DNA of 10,266 nucleotides, taken from contig CANFFZ010000075.1 in assembly GCA_947446155.1 (NCBI GenBank), positions 1 to 10,266 of the forward strand. The letters run 5' to 3'. The stretch is from Chloroflexota bacterium (GTDB taxonomy: Bacteria; Chloroflexota; Dehalococcoidia; UBA2979). The translations under genes and the position numbers were made by a program. A model generated the notes under the pieces. That model did no database searches, had not been told where the DNA came from, and saw only the letters and a program-made list of their open reading frames with translations. Positions 1 through 6,929 of the stretch are shown one piece after another. The number at the start of each line of letters is the position of its first letter. Within the stretch, counting starts at the first letter, position 1.

Positions 1-64
1 CGACGCCGCCGGGGAGCACGCGTTCCGCGCGCGTCATGGCAGCCTGCGAGCGCGGTCCGGTCAC
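1..64 (-). CDS. hemL: Glutamate-1-semialdehyde 2,1-aminomutase, N-terminal fragment (runs off the left edge)
   Basis: Only the first 21 codons are in the window. They read to Arg-Val-Leu-Pro-Gly-Gly-Val, preceded by Ser-Gln-Ala-Ala-Met-Thr-Arg-Ala-Glu. This aligns without gaps to the conserved HemL N-terminus, where Ser-x-x-x-x-x-Arg-Ala leads to Ile-Pro-Gly-Gly-Val. The known enzyme is PLP-dependent and turns glutamate-1-semialdehyde into 5-aminolevulinate in the cytoplasm. The GTG at 64 is preferred as start because it overlaps the hemB stop as GTGA, has a GAGGA ribosome site 6 bases upstream, and keeps the conserved Ser. The in-frame ATG at 37 would remove that part. Position just after hemB and in a cluster with hemA supports the call, since HemL uses the HemA product. 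The PLP lysine and the rest of the protein lie outside, so the call rests on a short match plus context. Confidence 0.8.
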   Translation of the reverse strand, partial: MTGPRSQAAMTRAERVLPGGV

Positions 65-1062
65 CGGCGATCCTCGCGCAGCCAGCGCGCGGCATCCTTC
101 GCGTGGTAGGTGATGATGATCCCCGCACCCGCCCGCGCGATCGAGGTGAGGATCTCGATGACGACTCGGCGCTCATCCAGCCAGCCGTTCGCGGCAGCGG
201 CCTTCACCATCGCGTACTCGCCGGAGACGTTGTAGGCGGCGAGCGGCAGGTCGGTGCGCTCGCGCACGGCGCGAATCACATCGAGGTACGGGAGCGCGGG
301 CTTCACCATGATGATGTCTGCCGACTCCTCGATGTCCGCCTCCACCTCGCGCAGGGCTTCGAGGCCGTTCGCGGGATCCATCTGGTAGCCGCGGCGGTCG
401 CCGAACTGCGGCGCGGAGTCGGCGGCCTCGCGGAACGGGCCGTAGAAGGCAGAGGCGTACTTCGCGGAGTAGGCCATGATCGGCGTGCTGGCGTACCCAG
501 CGTCGTCGAGGGCTTCGCGGATCGCGCCGACGCGCCCATCCATCATGTCGCTGGGGGCAATGACGTCCGCGCCCGCACGGGCGGTGGAGACCGCCATGCG
601 TGAGAGCAGGTCGAGTGACGGGTCGTTGTCGACCTCGCCGGTCGCGGTGAGGATGCCGCAGTGGCCGTGGTCGGTGTACTCGCAGAGGCAGATGTCCGCG
701 ATGGTCACGAGGGCGGGGTCGAGCCGCTTTAGTTCGCGGATCGCCTGCTGCACGATCCCGTCGTCGGCGTAGGCCTCGGTGCCCTCGGCGTCCTTCGAGG
801 CGGGCAGACCGAAGAGCAACACCGCGCTCACGCCGAGCTCGCGCAACTCGGCGACCTCGGGCGCCAGCATGTTCACGCTCAACTGGTACTGGCCGGGCAT
901 CGACGAGATTTCGTGGCGGATGCCCTGGCCGTGCGTGATGAACAGCGGGTAGACGAACTGCGACGGGTCGAGGCGCGTCTCGCGCACCAGGGCGCGCAGG
1001 GCCTCGGTACGTCGCGTGCGACGGGTGCGCGTGAACGGCGCGAGGCGCGTGGCTATGACCAT
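61..1062 (-). CDS. hemB: Porphobilinogen synthase (5-aminolevulinate dehydratase), zinc-type
   Basis: A full-length protein of 333 residues, the usual size for the family. It condenses two 5-aminolevulinate molecules into porphobilinogen in the cytoplasm. The cysteine zinc site is visible at residues 123-136 as Asp-Ile-Cys-Leu-Cys, then His-Gly-His-Cys-Gly, giving Cys125, Cys127 and Cys135. The two active-site lysines are Lys201 (in Tyr-Ser-Ala-Lys-Tyr) and Lys254 (in Met-Val-Lys-Pro-Ala), the second being the expected Schiff-base residue. The family hallmarks around Ser171-Asp-Met-Met-Asp-Gly are intact. The three-cysteine site marks the Zn-dependent class, not the Asp-containing Mg class. 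The ATG at 1062 shares one base with the cobA-hemD stop (TAATG), and a strong GGAGGT site sits 6 bases upstream at 1069-1074. The TGA stop overlaps the hemL start by 4 bases. Translation is probably coupled on both sides. Confidence 0.97.
   Translation of the reverse strand: MVIATRLAPFTRTRRTRRTEALRALVRETRLDPSQFVYPLFITHGQGIRHEISSMPGQYQLSVNMLAPEVAELRELGVSAVLLFGLPASKDAEGTEAYADDGIVQQAIRELKRLDPALVTIADICLCEYTDHGHCGILTATGEVDNDPSLDLLSRMAVSTARAGADVIAPSDMMDGRVGAIREALDDAGYASTPIMAYSAKYASAFYGPFREAADSAPQFGDRRGYQMDPANGLEALREVEADIEESADIIMVKPALPYLDVIRAVRERTDLPLAAYNVSGEYAMVKAAAANGWLDERRVVIEILTSIARAGAGIIITYHAKDAARWLREDRR
71..75 (-). promoter_or_regulatory. Ribosome binding site for hemL (supports the GTG start)
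   Basis: On the minus strand this reads GAGGA, 6 bases before the GTG at 64. It lies inside the 3' end of hemB. The alternative ATG at 37 has only a weak AGG upstream, so this site favours the GTG start. Confidence 0.5.
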
Positions 1063-2606
1063 TACCGGACCTCCGTCCGCGCGGGGCGGTGGGCATGCAG
1101 GAACGCACGCGTCGCCTCGACCAGCCCATCGATCGTATGCGGCTCGGCCACCACGTCTACCCGCAGCCCTCGTTCGCGCGCCGTCTCCGCCACGATCGGC
1201 CCGATGCAGGCAATGACTGCCCCGCTCAGGACGCTGAGGTCGCCGCCGAGCATCGAGGCGAGATTGGTCACGGTGGAAGAGGAGGTGAACATCGCCACAT
1301 CCACCTCACCGGCGCGGACTGCGGCCAACACCTCGGCGGGCGGTTCTGCAGGCGGAGCGGCGAGGTAGAGCGTCAGTTCATCGACCTCGGCTCCAGCCGC
1401 GCGCAGCGCGGCGGGCAAGATGTCGCGTGCACCCTCGGCACGTGGCAGCAGCACGCGTGTCCCGCCGACGTGAGGCGCGAGGGCAGTCCCCAGCGCCTCG
1501 CCAATGGCTTCCGTGGGGACGAGGTCGGCGCGTAGGCCTCGGGTGCGGAGGGCGCGCTCCGTGGCGGTGCCGATTGCAGCGATACCGGTGGGCGCGAGCG
1601 TGCGGGCGTCGCCGCCAGCCTCGAACAGCGCATTGAAGAACGCCTCGACCGCGTTGGCCGAGGTGAACACGATCCACCCGTAGGCGCCCTCGGTAAGCGC
1701 GTCTGCGACGCGCGCGGTGGCCCCGGCGTCCACGCGGCGTTCGAGTTCGATCGCGGGGAGCAGCAGCGGGTACGCGCCCTCGAGGCGGAGCGCCTCGGCG
1801 AGCGACGAGGCCTGCGCACGCGTGCGGGTGACGAGGACGCGCTTCCCCGCAAGCGGTGCGAGGGCGCTCGGCGCGAGCGACTTCTGGAACGCAGCGACGT
1901 CTCCGACCACGAACAGCGCGGGGGCCTCGATACTCGAGGCTCGGGCGGCCTCGGCGATGGTGGCGAGGGTGCCGGTGATGGCGCGCTGGCGAGGCGTGCT
2001 CGCCTCCTGGATGACGGCCGCAGGCGTCGAGGCTGGACGGCCGCCCTCGATCAGCGCGCGCGCGATGCCGTCGAGGCGGGCGGCGCCCATCAGCACCACG
2101 ATGGTGTCGGTGGCACCTGCGAGGCGTGCCCAGTCGATGCCTTCGTGGGGCTTCGTCGGATCTTCGTGGCCGGTGACCACGGCGAATGAGGTCGCGATGC
2201 CTCGGTGGGTGACGGGGACGCCGCCGAGAGCGAGCCCGCCGATGGCCGAGGTCACGCCAGGGATGACGGTGCAGGGGACGCCGGCCTCGGCCAACGCGAG
2301 GGCTTCTTCGCCGCCACGTCCGAAGACGTACGGGTCACCGCCCTTGAGGCGCACGACGCGCCGCCCGGCGCTGCCATGCTGCACGAGAAGCGCATTGATC
2401 TCGTCCTGCGTCAGCGTGTGATTGTCCGCACTCTTCCCCGCGTCGATCCGGATCGCCTCGGGCGGCGCTTCATCGAGGAGTTCGTGAGGGGCGAGGCGGT
2501 CGAAGACGACGACGTCCGCGCGGCGCAGCGCAGCGAGGCCGAGCGCGGTGATCAGTCCGGGGTCACCCGGCCCCGCGCCGACCAGCCACACGTGTCCGAG
2601 GCTCAC
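1062..2606 (-). CDS. cobA-hemD: Uroporphyrinogen-III C-methyltransferase / uroporphyrinogen-III synthase fusion
   Basis: A 514-residue two-domain protein. Residues about 5-245 are the SAM-dependent methyltransferase that makes precorrin-2. Its motifs are visible: Gly-Ala-Gly-Pro-Gly-Asp-Pro-Gly (10-17), Leu-Lys-Gly-Gly-Asp-Pro with Phe-Gly-Arg-Gly (87-98), Pro-Gly-Val-Thr-Ser (116-120), Pro-Val-Thr-His-Arg-Gly (131-136) and Thr-Gly-His (145-147). Residues about 250-508 are uroporphyrinogen-III synthase, which closes and inverts ring D of hydroxymethylbilane. They start at Gly-Lys-Arg-Val-Leu-Val-Thr-Arg (254-261) and carry Phe-Thr-Ser-Ala-Asn-Ala-Val (314-320) and Phe-Thr-Ser-Ser-Ser (440-444). 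The fusion joins consecutive steps, HemD then CobA, though the CobA domain comes first in the chain. The start is GTG at 2606, overlapping the hemC TGA as GTGA, with AAGGTG 7 bases upstream at 2614-2619. Such fusions are well known in several bacterial phyla. The fusion directs flux to siroheme and cobalamin precursors, while still supplying uroporphyrinogen III. Confidence 0.96.
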   Translation of the reverse strand: MSLGHVWLVGAGPGDPGLITALGLAALRRADVVVFDRLAPHELLDEAPPEAIRIDAGKSADNHTLTQDEINALLVQHGSAGRRVVRLKGGDPYVFGRGGEEALALAEAGVPCTVIPGVTSAIGGLALGGVPVTHRGIATSFAVVTGHEDPTKPHEGIDWARLAGATDTIVVLMGAARLDGIARALIEGGRPASTPAAVIQEASTPRQRAITGTLATIAEAARASSIEAPALFVVGDVAAFQKSLAPSALAPLAGKRVLVTRTRAQASSLAEALRLEGAYPLLLPAIELERRVDAGATARVADALTEGAYGWIVFTSANAVEAFFNALFEAGGDARTLAPTGIAAIGTATERALRTRGLRADLVPTEAIGEALGTALAPHVGGTRVLLPRAEGARDILPAALRAAGAEVDELTLYLAAPPAEPPAEVLAAVRAGEVDVAMFTSSSTVTNLASMLGGDLSVLSGAVIACIGPIVAETARERGLRVDVVAEPHTIDGLVEATRAFLHAHRPARTEVR

Positions 2607-3511
2607 GCGATCCCACCTTCGAGGGCGACCTTCAGCCGTTCGGCGAGGCCGTGGCCCAACTCCTCGGCGTCCGCGATCCGGCCGGTCGCGTCGCCGAAGA
2701 TCGGTGCGCCCGTGCCATCGCCGGGGGCGAGCATTGCGCGGAGTGCAATCAGGTCGCCCTCTCGCTGGGCGTAGGCACCGACGCCGAGTTCACACCCGGC
2801 GCCGAGGGCGGCGAGCACGGCGCGTTCCGTCGTCGCGGCGAGTCGCGTCGGCGCATGGTTGGCCGCCTCGATGAGTGCGCGTGTGGCAGCGTCGTCCGTG
2901 CGGCACTCGATAGCGATGATGCCCTGGCCCGGCGATGGGAGGAACTCGTGTGCTTCGTAGATCTCGGTCGCTTCGGCCAACCGTCCGAGGCGGAGCAGCC
3001 CAGCGGCGGCGAGCACCGTGCCGTCGTACTCGCCGCGCTCCACCTTCGCGAGGCGCGTGTCCACGTTGCCTCGGATCTCGACGATCTCGAGGTCGGGGCG
3101 CATCGCACGCAGGATCGCCGCACGCCGGGTCGCGCTCGTGCCGACGCGCGCGCCAGCAGCGAGGTCGCGCAGGCGTCGGCCACCGCGACCGACGAAGGCG
3201 TCACGCGGGTCGGCACGTTCAAGCATGGCTGCAATGATGAGGCCGGCGACGGGCATCGTGGGCATGTCCTTCAGCGAGTGTACGGCGGCGTCCGCACGGC
3301 CCTCACGCACAGCGTCACGGACGGCGGTGACGAAGACACCCTCGCCGCCCATCGCACTGAGGGGCGTCGCCTGGTCACGGTCACCGCGCGTGCTCACCTC
3401 GACGAGTTCGACCTCGACGTCGGGGTGGGCCGCTCGGATCGCATCGGCGGCCAGGTGCGACTGGACGAGGGCGAGCGCGGAAGCGCGGGTGGCGAGGCGG
3501 AGGCGAGGCAT
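2603..3511 (-). CDS. hemC: Hydroxymethylbilane synthase (porphobilinogen deaminase)
   Basis: A 302-residue protein of normal family length. It links four porphobilinogen units into the linear tetrapyrrole hydroxymethylbilane, the substrate of the HemD domain encoded next. The N-terminus Leu-Arg-Leu-Ala-Thr-Arg-Ala-Ser-Ala-Leu-Ala is the usual family start. The catalytic aspartate is Asp82 in His-Ser-Leu-Lys-Asp-Met-Pro, and the dipyrromethane cofactor attaches to Cys240 in Leu-Gly-Ala-Gly-Cys-Glu-Leu-Gly. Further conserved stretches are Gly-Thr-Ser-Ala-Thr-Arg-Arg (124-130), Ile-Arg-Gly-Asn-Val-Asp-Thr-Arg (146-153) and Pro-Gly-Gln-Gly (194-197). The ATG at 3511 lies 5 bases after the hemA stop. 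No strong ribosome site is seen before it, so translation may depend on coupling to hemA. The TGA stop overlaps the next start by 4 bases. Confidence 0.97.
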   Translation of the reverse strand: MPRLRLATRASALALVQSHLAADAIRAAHPDVEVELVEVSTRGDRDQATPLSAMGGEGVFVTAVRDAVREGRADAAVHSLKDMPTMPVAGLIIAAMLERADPRDAFVGRGGRRLRDLAAGARVGTSATRRAAILRAMRPDLEIVEIRGNVDTRLAKVERGEYDGTVLAAAGLLRLGRLAEATEIYEAHEFLPSPGQGIIAIECRTDDAATRALIEAANHAPTRLAATTERAVLAALGAGCELGVGAYAQREGDLIALRAMLAPGDGTGAPIFGDATGRIADAEELGHGLAERLKVALEGGIA

Positions 3512-3516
3512 GGGAC

Positions 3517-4797
3517 TCAGTCCGCGTCGGTCGCGCGGGCCTCATCAGGCCGGGAGTCGAGGCGGAAGAGGTCGCGGACGGTGTCCACGTAGCCGTCCTG
3601 GTCGTGGCGCTCGTTGAGCGTGGCGATCGGGCCGGCCAGTAACTGGTTCACCAGGCCGCGCGTCGCCGCCTCCATCAGTTCCTCCACCTGCGCGCGGTCG
3701 GCGCCTTCGAGGCGGAGGCGTCGCAGCACCTTCGCGACCTCGGCCCGCCGGAGGGCCTCGGTGCGGTCGGTGAGCGCGGCGATCGTGGGGCCGATGTGCA
3801 GGCGGGCGCCCCAGGCGGCGAAGCGGGCGGTCTCCTCGGCGACGATGGTCTCTACGGCGGTGACCTCGCTGGCGCGGGCAGTGCTCGCGTGGTCGGCGAG
3901 CGCCTGGAGGTCGTCGAGGTCGAAGTAGGCGACGCCGGGCATCGTGCGCGCGGCCGGATCGACCGTGCGCGGTATCGCGATGTCGATGATCGCGAGTGGT
4001 GCGCCGTCACGCGTGGCCAGCGCGGCTTCGAGGTGGGTGGTCTCGACGAGCGGGGTGGCGGCACCCGCAGCGCCGATGACGACGTGGGCGCTCGCGAGGG
4101 CGGCGCCGAGGGCCTCGAAGGGGATGGCGGAGCCGCCGAGGGCTGCGGCGACGGACTCGGCGCGCGCGAGTGTGCGGTTGATGACGACGATGTCGCGCGC
4201 GCCGGCGGCGACGAGCGCCTGCGCGGCCAGCTGGCCTGCCTCGCCGGCACCGACCACGAGGATGCGCGCCGCGGTGAGATCCGGGACGAGCGCGCGCGCC
4301 TGCTGCGCGGCGATCGAGGAGACCGAGAGGGCGCCGTCGCCGATGCCGGTCTCGTTGCGGGCGCGACGGCCGGTGCGGACGGCGGTGTGGAACAGCCGCG
4401 AGATGACGGCGTCCTGCGTCTCCGCACGGACGGCCTCGGACAACCCAGCACGCACCTGGCCGAGGATCTCCGTCTCGCCGACCACCATCGAGTCGAGACC
4501 GCTGGCGACGCGGTAGAGGTGCTCAACCGCCTCGACGCCGTGCCAGGTCTGGAGATAGCGCTCGGCGACATCGCCGTCGGTGCCGAACTCGTGCGCGAGG
4601 AAGCCGATGACGGGCCCGGCCTCGTGTTCGCCGGAGAGGTACAGCTCCACGCGGTTGCAGGTGGAGATCAGGGCGGCGGCGCCGAACTGGCCGCGCGCGC
4701 GCTTTAGGATGCCGGGGACGTCATCGGCTGGCGGGGTGAGCCGCTCGCGGACGTGGACGGGCGTCGTGTGGTGGGAGAAGCCGGCGGCGGTGATCAT
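3517..4797 (-). CDS. hemA: Glutamyl-tRNA reductase
   Basis: A 426-residue enzyme that reduces glutamyl-tRNA with NADPH to glutamate-1-semialdehyde, the first committed step of the C5 pathway. The nucleophile is Cys47 in Ile-Ser-Thr-Cys-Asn-Arg-Val-Glu. The N-terminus Gly-Phe-Ser-His-His-Thr-Thr-Pro-Val fits the family, and the hallmark Gly-Leu-Asp-Ser-Met-Val-Val-Gly-Glu-x-x-Ile-Leu-Gly-Gln-Val is at residues 100-115. The NADPH-binding fold follows, with Gly-Ala-Gly-Glu-Ala-Gly (183-188), and a C-terminal helical dimerization domain covers about 330-412. The frame stays open upstream to 5013, but that extra 72 residues is arginine- and proline-rich shadow sequence opposite the preceding gene's frame. 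The ATG at 4797 is chosen because it begins the conserved N-terminus, overlaps the upstream stop as ATGA, and has a GGGAGG site 7 bases before it. HemA is commonly the control point for flux, but no regulatory site is visible here. Confidence 0.97.
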   Translation of the reverse strand: MITAAGFSHHTTPVHVRERLTPPADDVPGILKRARGQFGAAALISTCNRVELYLSGEHEAGPVIGFLAHEFGTDGDVAERYLQTWHGVEAVEHLYRVASGLDSMVVGETEILGQVRAGLSEAVRAETQDAVISRLFHTAVRTGRRARNETGIGDGALSVSSIAAQQARALVPDLTAARILVVGAGEAGQLAAQALVAAGARDIVVINRTLARAESVAAALGGSAIPFEALGAALASAHVVIGAAGAATPLVETTHLEAALATRDGAPLAIIDIAIPRTVDPAARTMPGVAYFDLDDLQALADHASTARASEVTAVETIVAEETARFAAWGARLHIGPTIAALTDRTEALRRAEVAKVLRRLRLEGADRAQVEELMEAATRGLVNQLLAGPIATLNERHDQDGYVDTVRDLFRLDSRPDEARATDAD

Positions 4798-5567
4798 CGC
4801 GCCGCCTCCCGCCACGTAGGCGATGCGACGAGGGCGTCGCGCTGGAGGCTGCGGACGATCCGCGCGCGCGCTGCATCGAGGTCGCGGGTCGAGATCAGGC
4901 GCAGCACCTCGGGGTCGATCGTCTCCTGCCAGCGGTCCGCGGGGATGCGGTTGGGGCAGGTGTCGCAGAGCAGCGGCGGGGGCGTCAGCGCGCGCTCGCA
5001 GCGGCCAGCGCACTCGCGGTCGCCGGCGCGCACCTCATGGCGGATGTCGCCGAGCAGCGTTGCGAGGATCTCGATGTCGTCGGTGAGGAATTCGGTGAGC
5101 CGCTCGCGCAGCCAGCGCGCCATGGCAGGGGAGGTACCGGCGGTGGACGCCGCGATCTGCAGCGGCCCTTTGCGTACGACCGAGGGCAGGATGAAGTCGC
5201 AGTTGTCGACGTCGTCCGCGGCGTTCACCAGGGTGCCGGCGGTACGTGCCTCGTCTGCGACGCGCCGGTTCACCTCGCCATTGTCGGTCGCGACGAAGAC
5301 GAAGCGCTGGCCGGCCGTGTCGCCGTCCTCGAAAGCGCGCGGGAGCCAGCGAACCCGGCCGTCGTCCGCGTAGGCGCGCACGGGGGGGATGAGGTCAGGG
5401 GCGACGAGGGTGACGCGCGCGCCGGAGTCCACGAGGCGGCCGATCTTTTCGAGCGCGACATGACCGCCGCCCACGAGAAGGACGGGGATGCCCTCGAGTT
5501 CCAGGAAGATCGGGTAGTACCCCACGAGTCGTGCCCTGCTCCGCGGCGCTGCTGCTGCGGTGTCCAC
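4794..5567 (-). CDS. Precorrin-2 dehydrogenase / sirohydrochlorin ferrochelatase, SirC/Met8 (CysG N-terminal) type, with a four-cysteine segment
   Basis: A 257-residue NAD-binding protein of the SirC/Met8 family, homologous to the N-terminal part of CysG. It oxidizes precorrin-2 to sirohydrochlorin; some members also insert iron to give siroheme. Tyr-Tyr-Pro-Ile-Phe-Leu-Glu-Leu (17-24) and the nucleotide-binding Val-Gly-Gly-Gly (32-35) open the protein. Residues 114-150 hold the conserved core, including Asn-Ala-Ala-Asp-Asp (Asp118 is the likely equivalent of the catalytic Asp of CysG), Asn-Cys-Asp-Phe and Gly-Thr-Ser-Pro. The C-terminal helical region carries Cys186-x3-Cys190-x10-Cys201-x2-Cys204, which CysG and yeast Met8 do not show to my knowledge. 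The GTG at 5567 has a GAAGAGG site 9 bases upstream. A second GTG at 5525 would start at Gly-Tyr-Tyr-Pro, closer to many homologues, so the start is uncertain. The TGA overlaps hemA as ATGA. Whether it is a dehydrogenase only or bifunctional cannot be read from sequence. Confidence 0.88.
   Translation of the reverse strand: MDTAAAAPRSRARLVGYYPIFLELEGIPVLLVGGGHVALEKIGRLVDSGARVTLVAPDLIPPVRAYADDGRVRWLPRAFEDGDTAGQRFVFVATDNGEVNRRVADEARTAGTLVNAADDVDNCDFILPSVVRKGPLQIAASTAGTSPAMARWLRERLTEFLTDDIEILATLLGDIRHEVRAGDRECAGRCERALTPPPLLCDTCPNRIPADRWQETIDPEVLRLISTRDLDAARARIVRSLQRDALVASPTWREAAR
4805..4810 (-). promoter_or_regulatory. Ribosome binding site that fixes the hemA start
   Basis: On the minus strand this reads GGGAGG, 7 bases before the ATG at 4797. 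It lies inside the last codons of the Met8-type gene. It decides for the 426-residue HemA and against the longer open frame that begins at 5013. Confidence 0.75.
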
Positions 5568-5576
5568 TCTAGGCGG

Positions 5577-5583
5577 CCTCTTC
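5577..5583 (-). promoter_or_regulatory. Ribosome binding site for the Met8-type gene
   Basis: On the minus strand this reads GAAGAGG, 9 bases before the GTG at 5567. It supports that start. The competing GTG at 5525 has only AGGG at 5534-5537 with 8 bases spacing, so the longer form is mildly favoured. Confidence 0.5.
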
Positions 5584-5592
5584 GGTGACGCG

Positions 5593-5611
5593 CCTCCCGA
5601 GGTTCGGGGGG
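5593..5611 (-). repeat. Small hairpin in the gap between cysN and the Met8-type gene
   Basis: An inverted repeat with arms at 5596-5600 and 5604-5608 (5 matching bases, 3-base loop). Two further GC pairs lie outside one mismatch. In the transcript it falls just after the larger hairpin at 5612-5632. Its function is unknown; alone it would be weak. Confidence 0.4.
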
Positions 5612-5632
5612 AGTCGCCAAGGATTGGCGACT
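5612..5632 (-). repeat. Perfect 9-bp inverted repeat between cysN and the Met8-type gene
   Basis: Arms AGTCGCCAA and TTGGCGACT match exactly around a 3-base centre. It lies in the 99-base gap after the cysN stop. As RNA it would form a 9-pair hairpin, but on the transcribed side it is followed by a run of C, not U, so it is not a standard intrinsic terminator. It could be a weak or factor-assisted terminator, an RNA-processing or stability element, or a DNA operator, since the symmetric arms also suit a dimeric regulator. The sequence alone does not decide between these. Confidence 0.6.
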
Positions 5633-5666
5633 TTCGGACGACCCCGTTCGGCCGCTCCGTGATGGT

Positions 5667-6929
5667 TCAGTCATCCTCCTCGATGGCGCCCACGATCATG
5701 CCGGCGCCGACAGTGTTGTTGGTGACCTCGTCGATGAGGATGAAGGAGCCGGTCCGGCGGTTCTGGGAGTACCAGTCGAGGAACAACGGCTCGGTGGCCT
5801 TCAGCCAGACGCGCCCGATCTCGTTCAGCGAGAGGCCGTCCCCAGGCTCCTCGGTCAGCGTGTTGATGTCCAGGCGGCCCTCTACGGACTGGACCACCGC
5901 GCGCGCCGTGTGTGTTGTGTGCTTGATGGCGTAGCGCGCGCCCGGAGTCAGGCGGCCCCGCTCTGACATCCAGCACACCCACGCCTCGACCGACCGTGCG
6001 GCCTTCGGCGGGTGGTGGACCGAGGCGAGCATGTTCCCGCGCGAGACGTCGACGTCGTCGGTGAGGCGGATGGTGACGGACATCGGCGGCACGGCGACCG
6101 CCACGCTGCCCTCGAACGTGTCGATGGCTTCGATGTGGGTGCGACGGCCTGAGGGGAGCACCATCACCTCGTCACCCGGACGGAAGGCGCCGCCCGCAAC
6201 CGCGCCGGCGTAGCCGCGGTAGTCGTGGTGCTCGTTGCTCATCGGGCGGATGACGTACTGGACGGGGAAGCGCGGGTGGTCGAAGTCCTCCGCGTCTGTG
6301 ACATCGAGGGCTTCGAGGTGCTCGAGCAGCGGAGCACCCTCGTACCAGGGGGTGGACTCCGAGCGGTCGACGACGTTGTCGCCGTTCAGCGCGGAGATCG
6401 GGATGAACGTGACTTCCACCTCGCCGAGGCGCTTGGCGAATTGAAGGAAGTCGTCGCGCACCGCCTCGAAGGCCGCGCGGTCGAAGTCGACGAGGTCCAT
6501 CTTGTTTACGCAGACGACCAGGTGGCGGATCCCGAGCAGTGAGGAGATAAACGCGTGCCGGCGCGATTGCTCGACGACGCCCTGACGCACATCGATGAGG
6601 ATGAGCGCGACATCGGCGGTGGAGGCGCCAGTCACCATGTTGCGGGTGTACTGCACGTGGCCGGGGGTGTCCGCGATGATGAACTTCCGCTTCGGCGTGG
6701 CGAAGTAGCGGTAGGCGACATCGATGGTGATGCCCTGCTCGCGCTCAGCGCGCAGGCCGTCCGTCAGCAGCGCGAGGTTCACGTACTCCTCGCCGCGGTT
6801 CTGGCTCGTGCGCTCGATGGCGTCCCACTGGTCTTCGAAGATCGACTTGGCGTCGTAGAGCAGCCGCCCGATGAGCGTGCTCTTCCCGTCGTCGACGGAG
6901 CCGACCGTGGCGAAGCGCAGGAGTTCCAC
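5667..6929 (-). CDS. cysN: Sulfate adenylyltransferase subunit 1 (GTPase subunit of ATP sulfurylase)
   Basis: A 420-residue translation-factor-like GTPase that drives APS formation by CysD. The GTP site is complete: Gly-Ser-Val-Asp-Asp-Gly-Lys-Ser (10-17), Glu-Gln-Gly-Ile-Thr-Ile-Asp in switch I (64-70), Asp-Thr-Pro-Gly-His (87-91), Asn-Lys-Met-Asp (142-145) and Ser-Ala-Leu (179-181). The two beta-barrel domains follow to the C-terminus. The protein ends where single-domain CysN proteins end, so there is no fused APS kinase (CysC) as found in NodQ-type proteins. The start is GTG at 6929, sharing one base with the cysD TAG stop (TAGTG), with GAGGG 9 bases upstream. The N-terminus is only a few residues before the P-loop strand, which is short but acceptable. 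Expression is probably coupled to cysD, fitting the CysDN complex. Confidence 0.96.
   Translation of the reverse strand: MELLRFATVGSVDDGKSTLIGRLLYDAKSIFEDQWDAIERTSQNRGEEYVNLALLTDGLRAEREQGITIDVAYRYFATPKRKFIIADTPGHVQYTRNMVTGASTADVALILIDVRQGVVEQSRRHAFISSLLGIRHLVVCVNKMDLVDFDRAAFEAVRDDFLQFAKRLGEVEVTFIPISALNGDNVVDRSESTPWYEGAPLLEHLEALDVTDAEDFDHPRFPVQYVIRPMSNEHHDYRGYAGAVAGGAFRPGDEVMVLPSGRRTHIEAIDTFEGSVAVAVPPMSVTIRLTDDVDVSRGNMLASVHHPPKAARSVEAWVCWMSERGRLTPGARYAIKHTTHTARAVVQSVEGRLDINTLTEEPGDGLSLNEIGRVWLKATEPLFLDWYSQNRRTGSFILIDEVTNNTVGAGMIVGAIEEDD

Noticed and set aside
2651..3592. A 313-codon open frame on the plus strand opposite hemC
   Set aside because: Shadow of hemC: low-complexity composition rich in Arg, Gly and Glu, no family match, and no gap or ribosome site arrangement to suit it.
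3796..4707. A 303-codon plus-strand open frame rich in Gly, Asp and Glu
   Set aside because: The repetitive acidic look comes from reading the hemA codons backwards; no known fold or motif.
4798..5013. N-terminal extension of HemA by 72 residues
   Set aside because: The extension is Arg/Pro-rich, lies in another frame of the Met8-type gene, and the ATG at 4797 has a strong ribosome site and the conserved HemA N-terminus.
5612..5632. Standard Rho-independent terminator after cysN
   Set aside because: The stem is good but is followed by C residues on the transcribed strand, not U, so only a non-standard role can be proposed.
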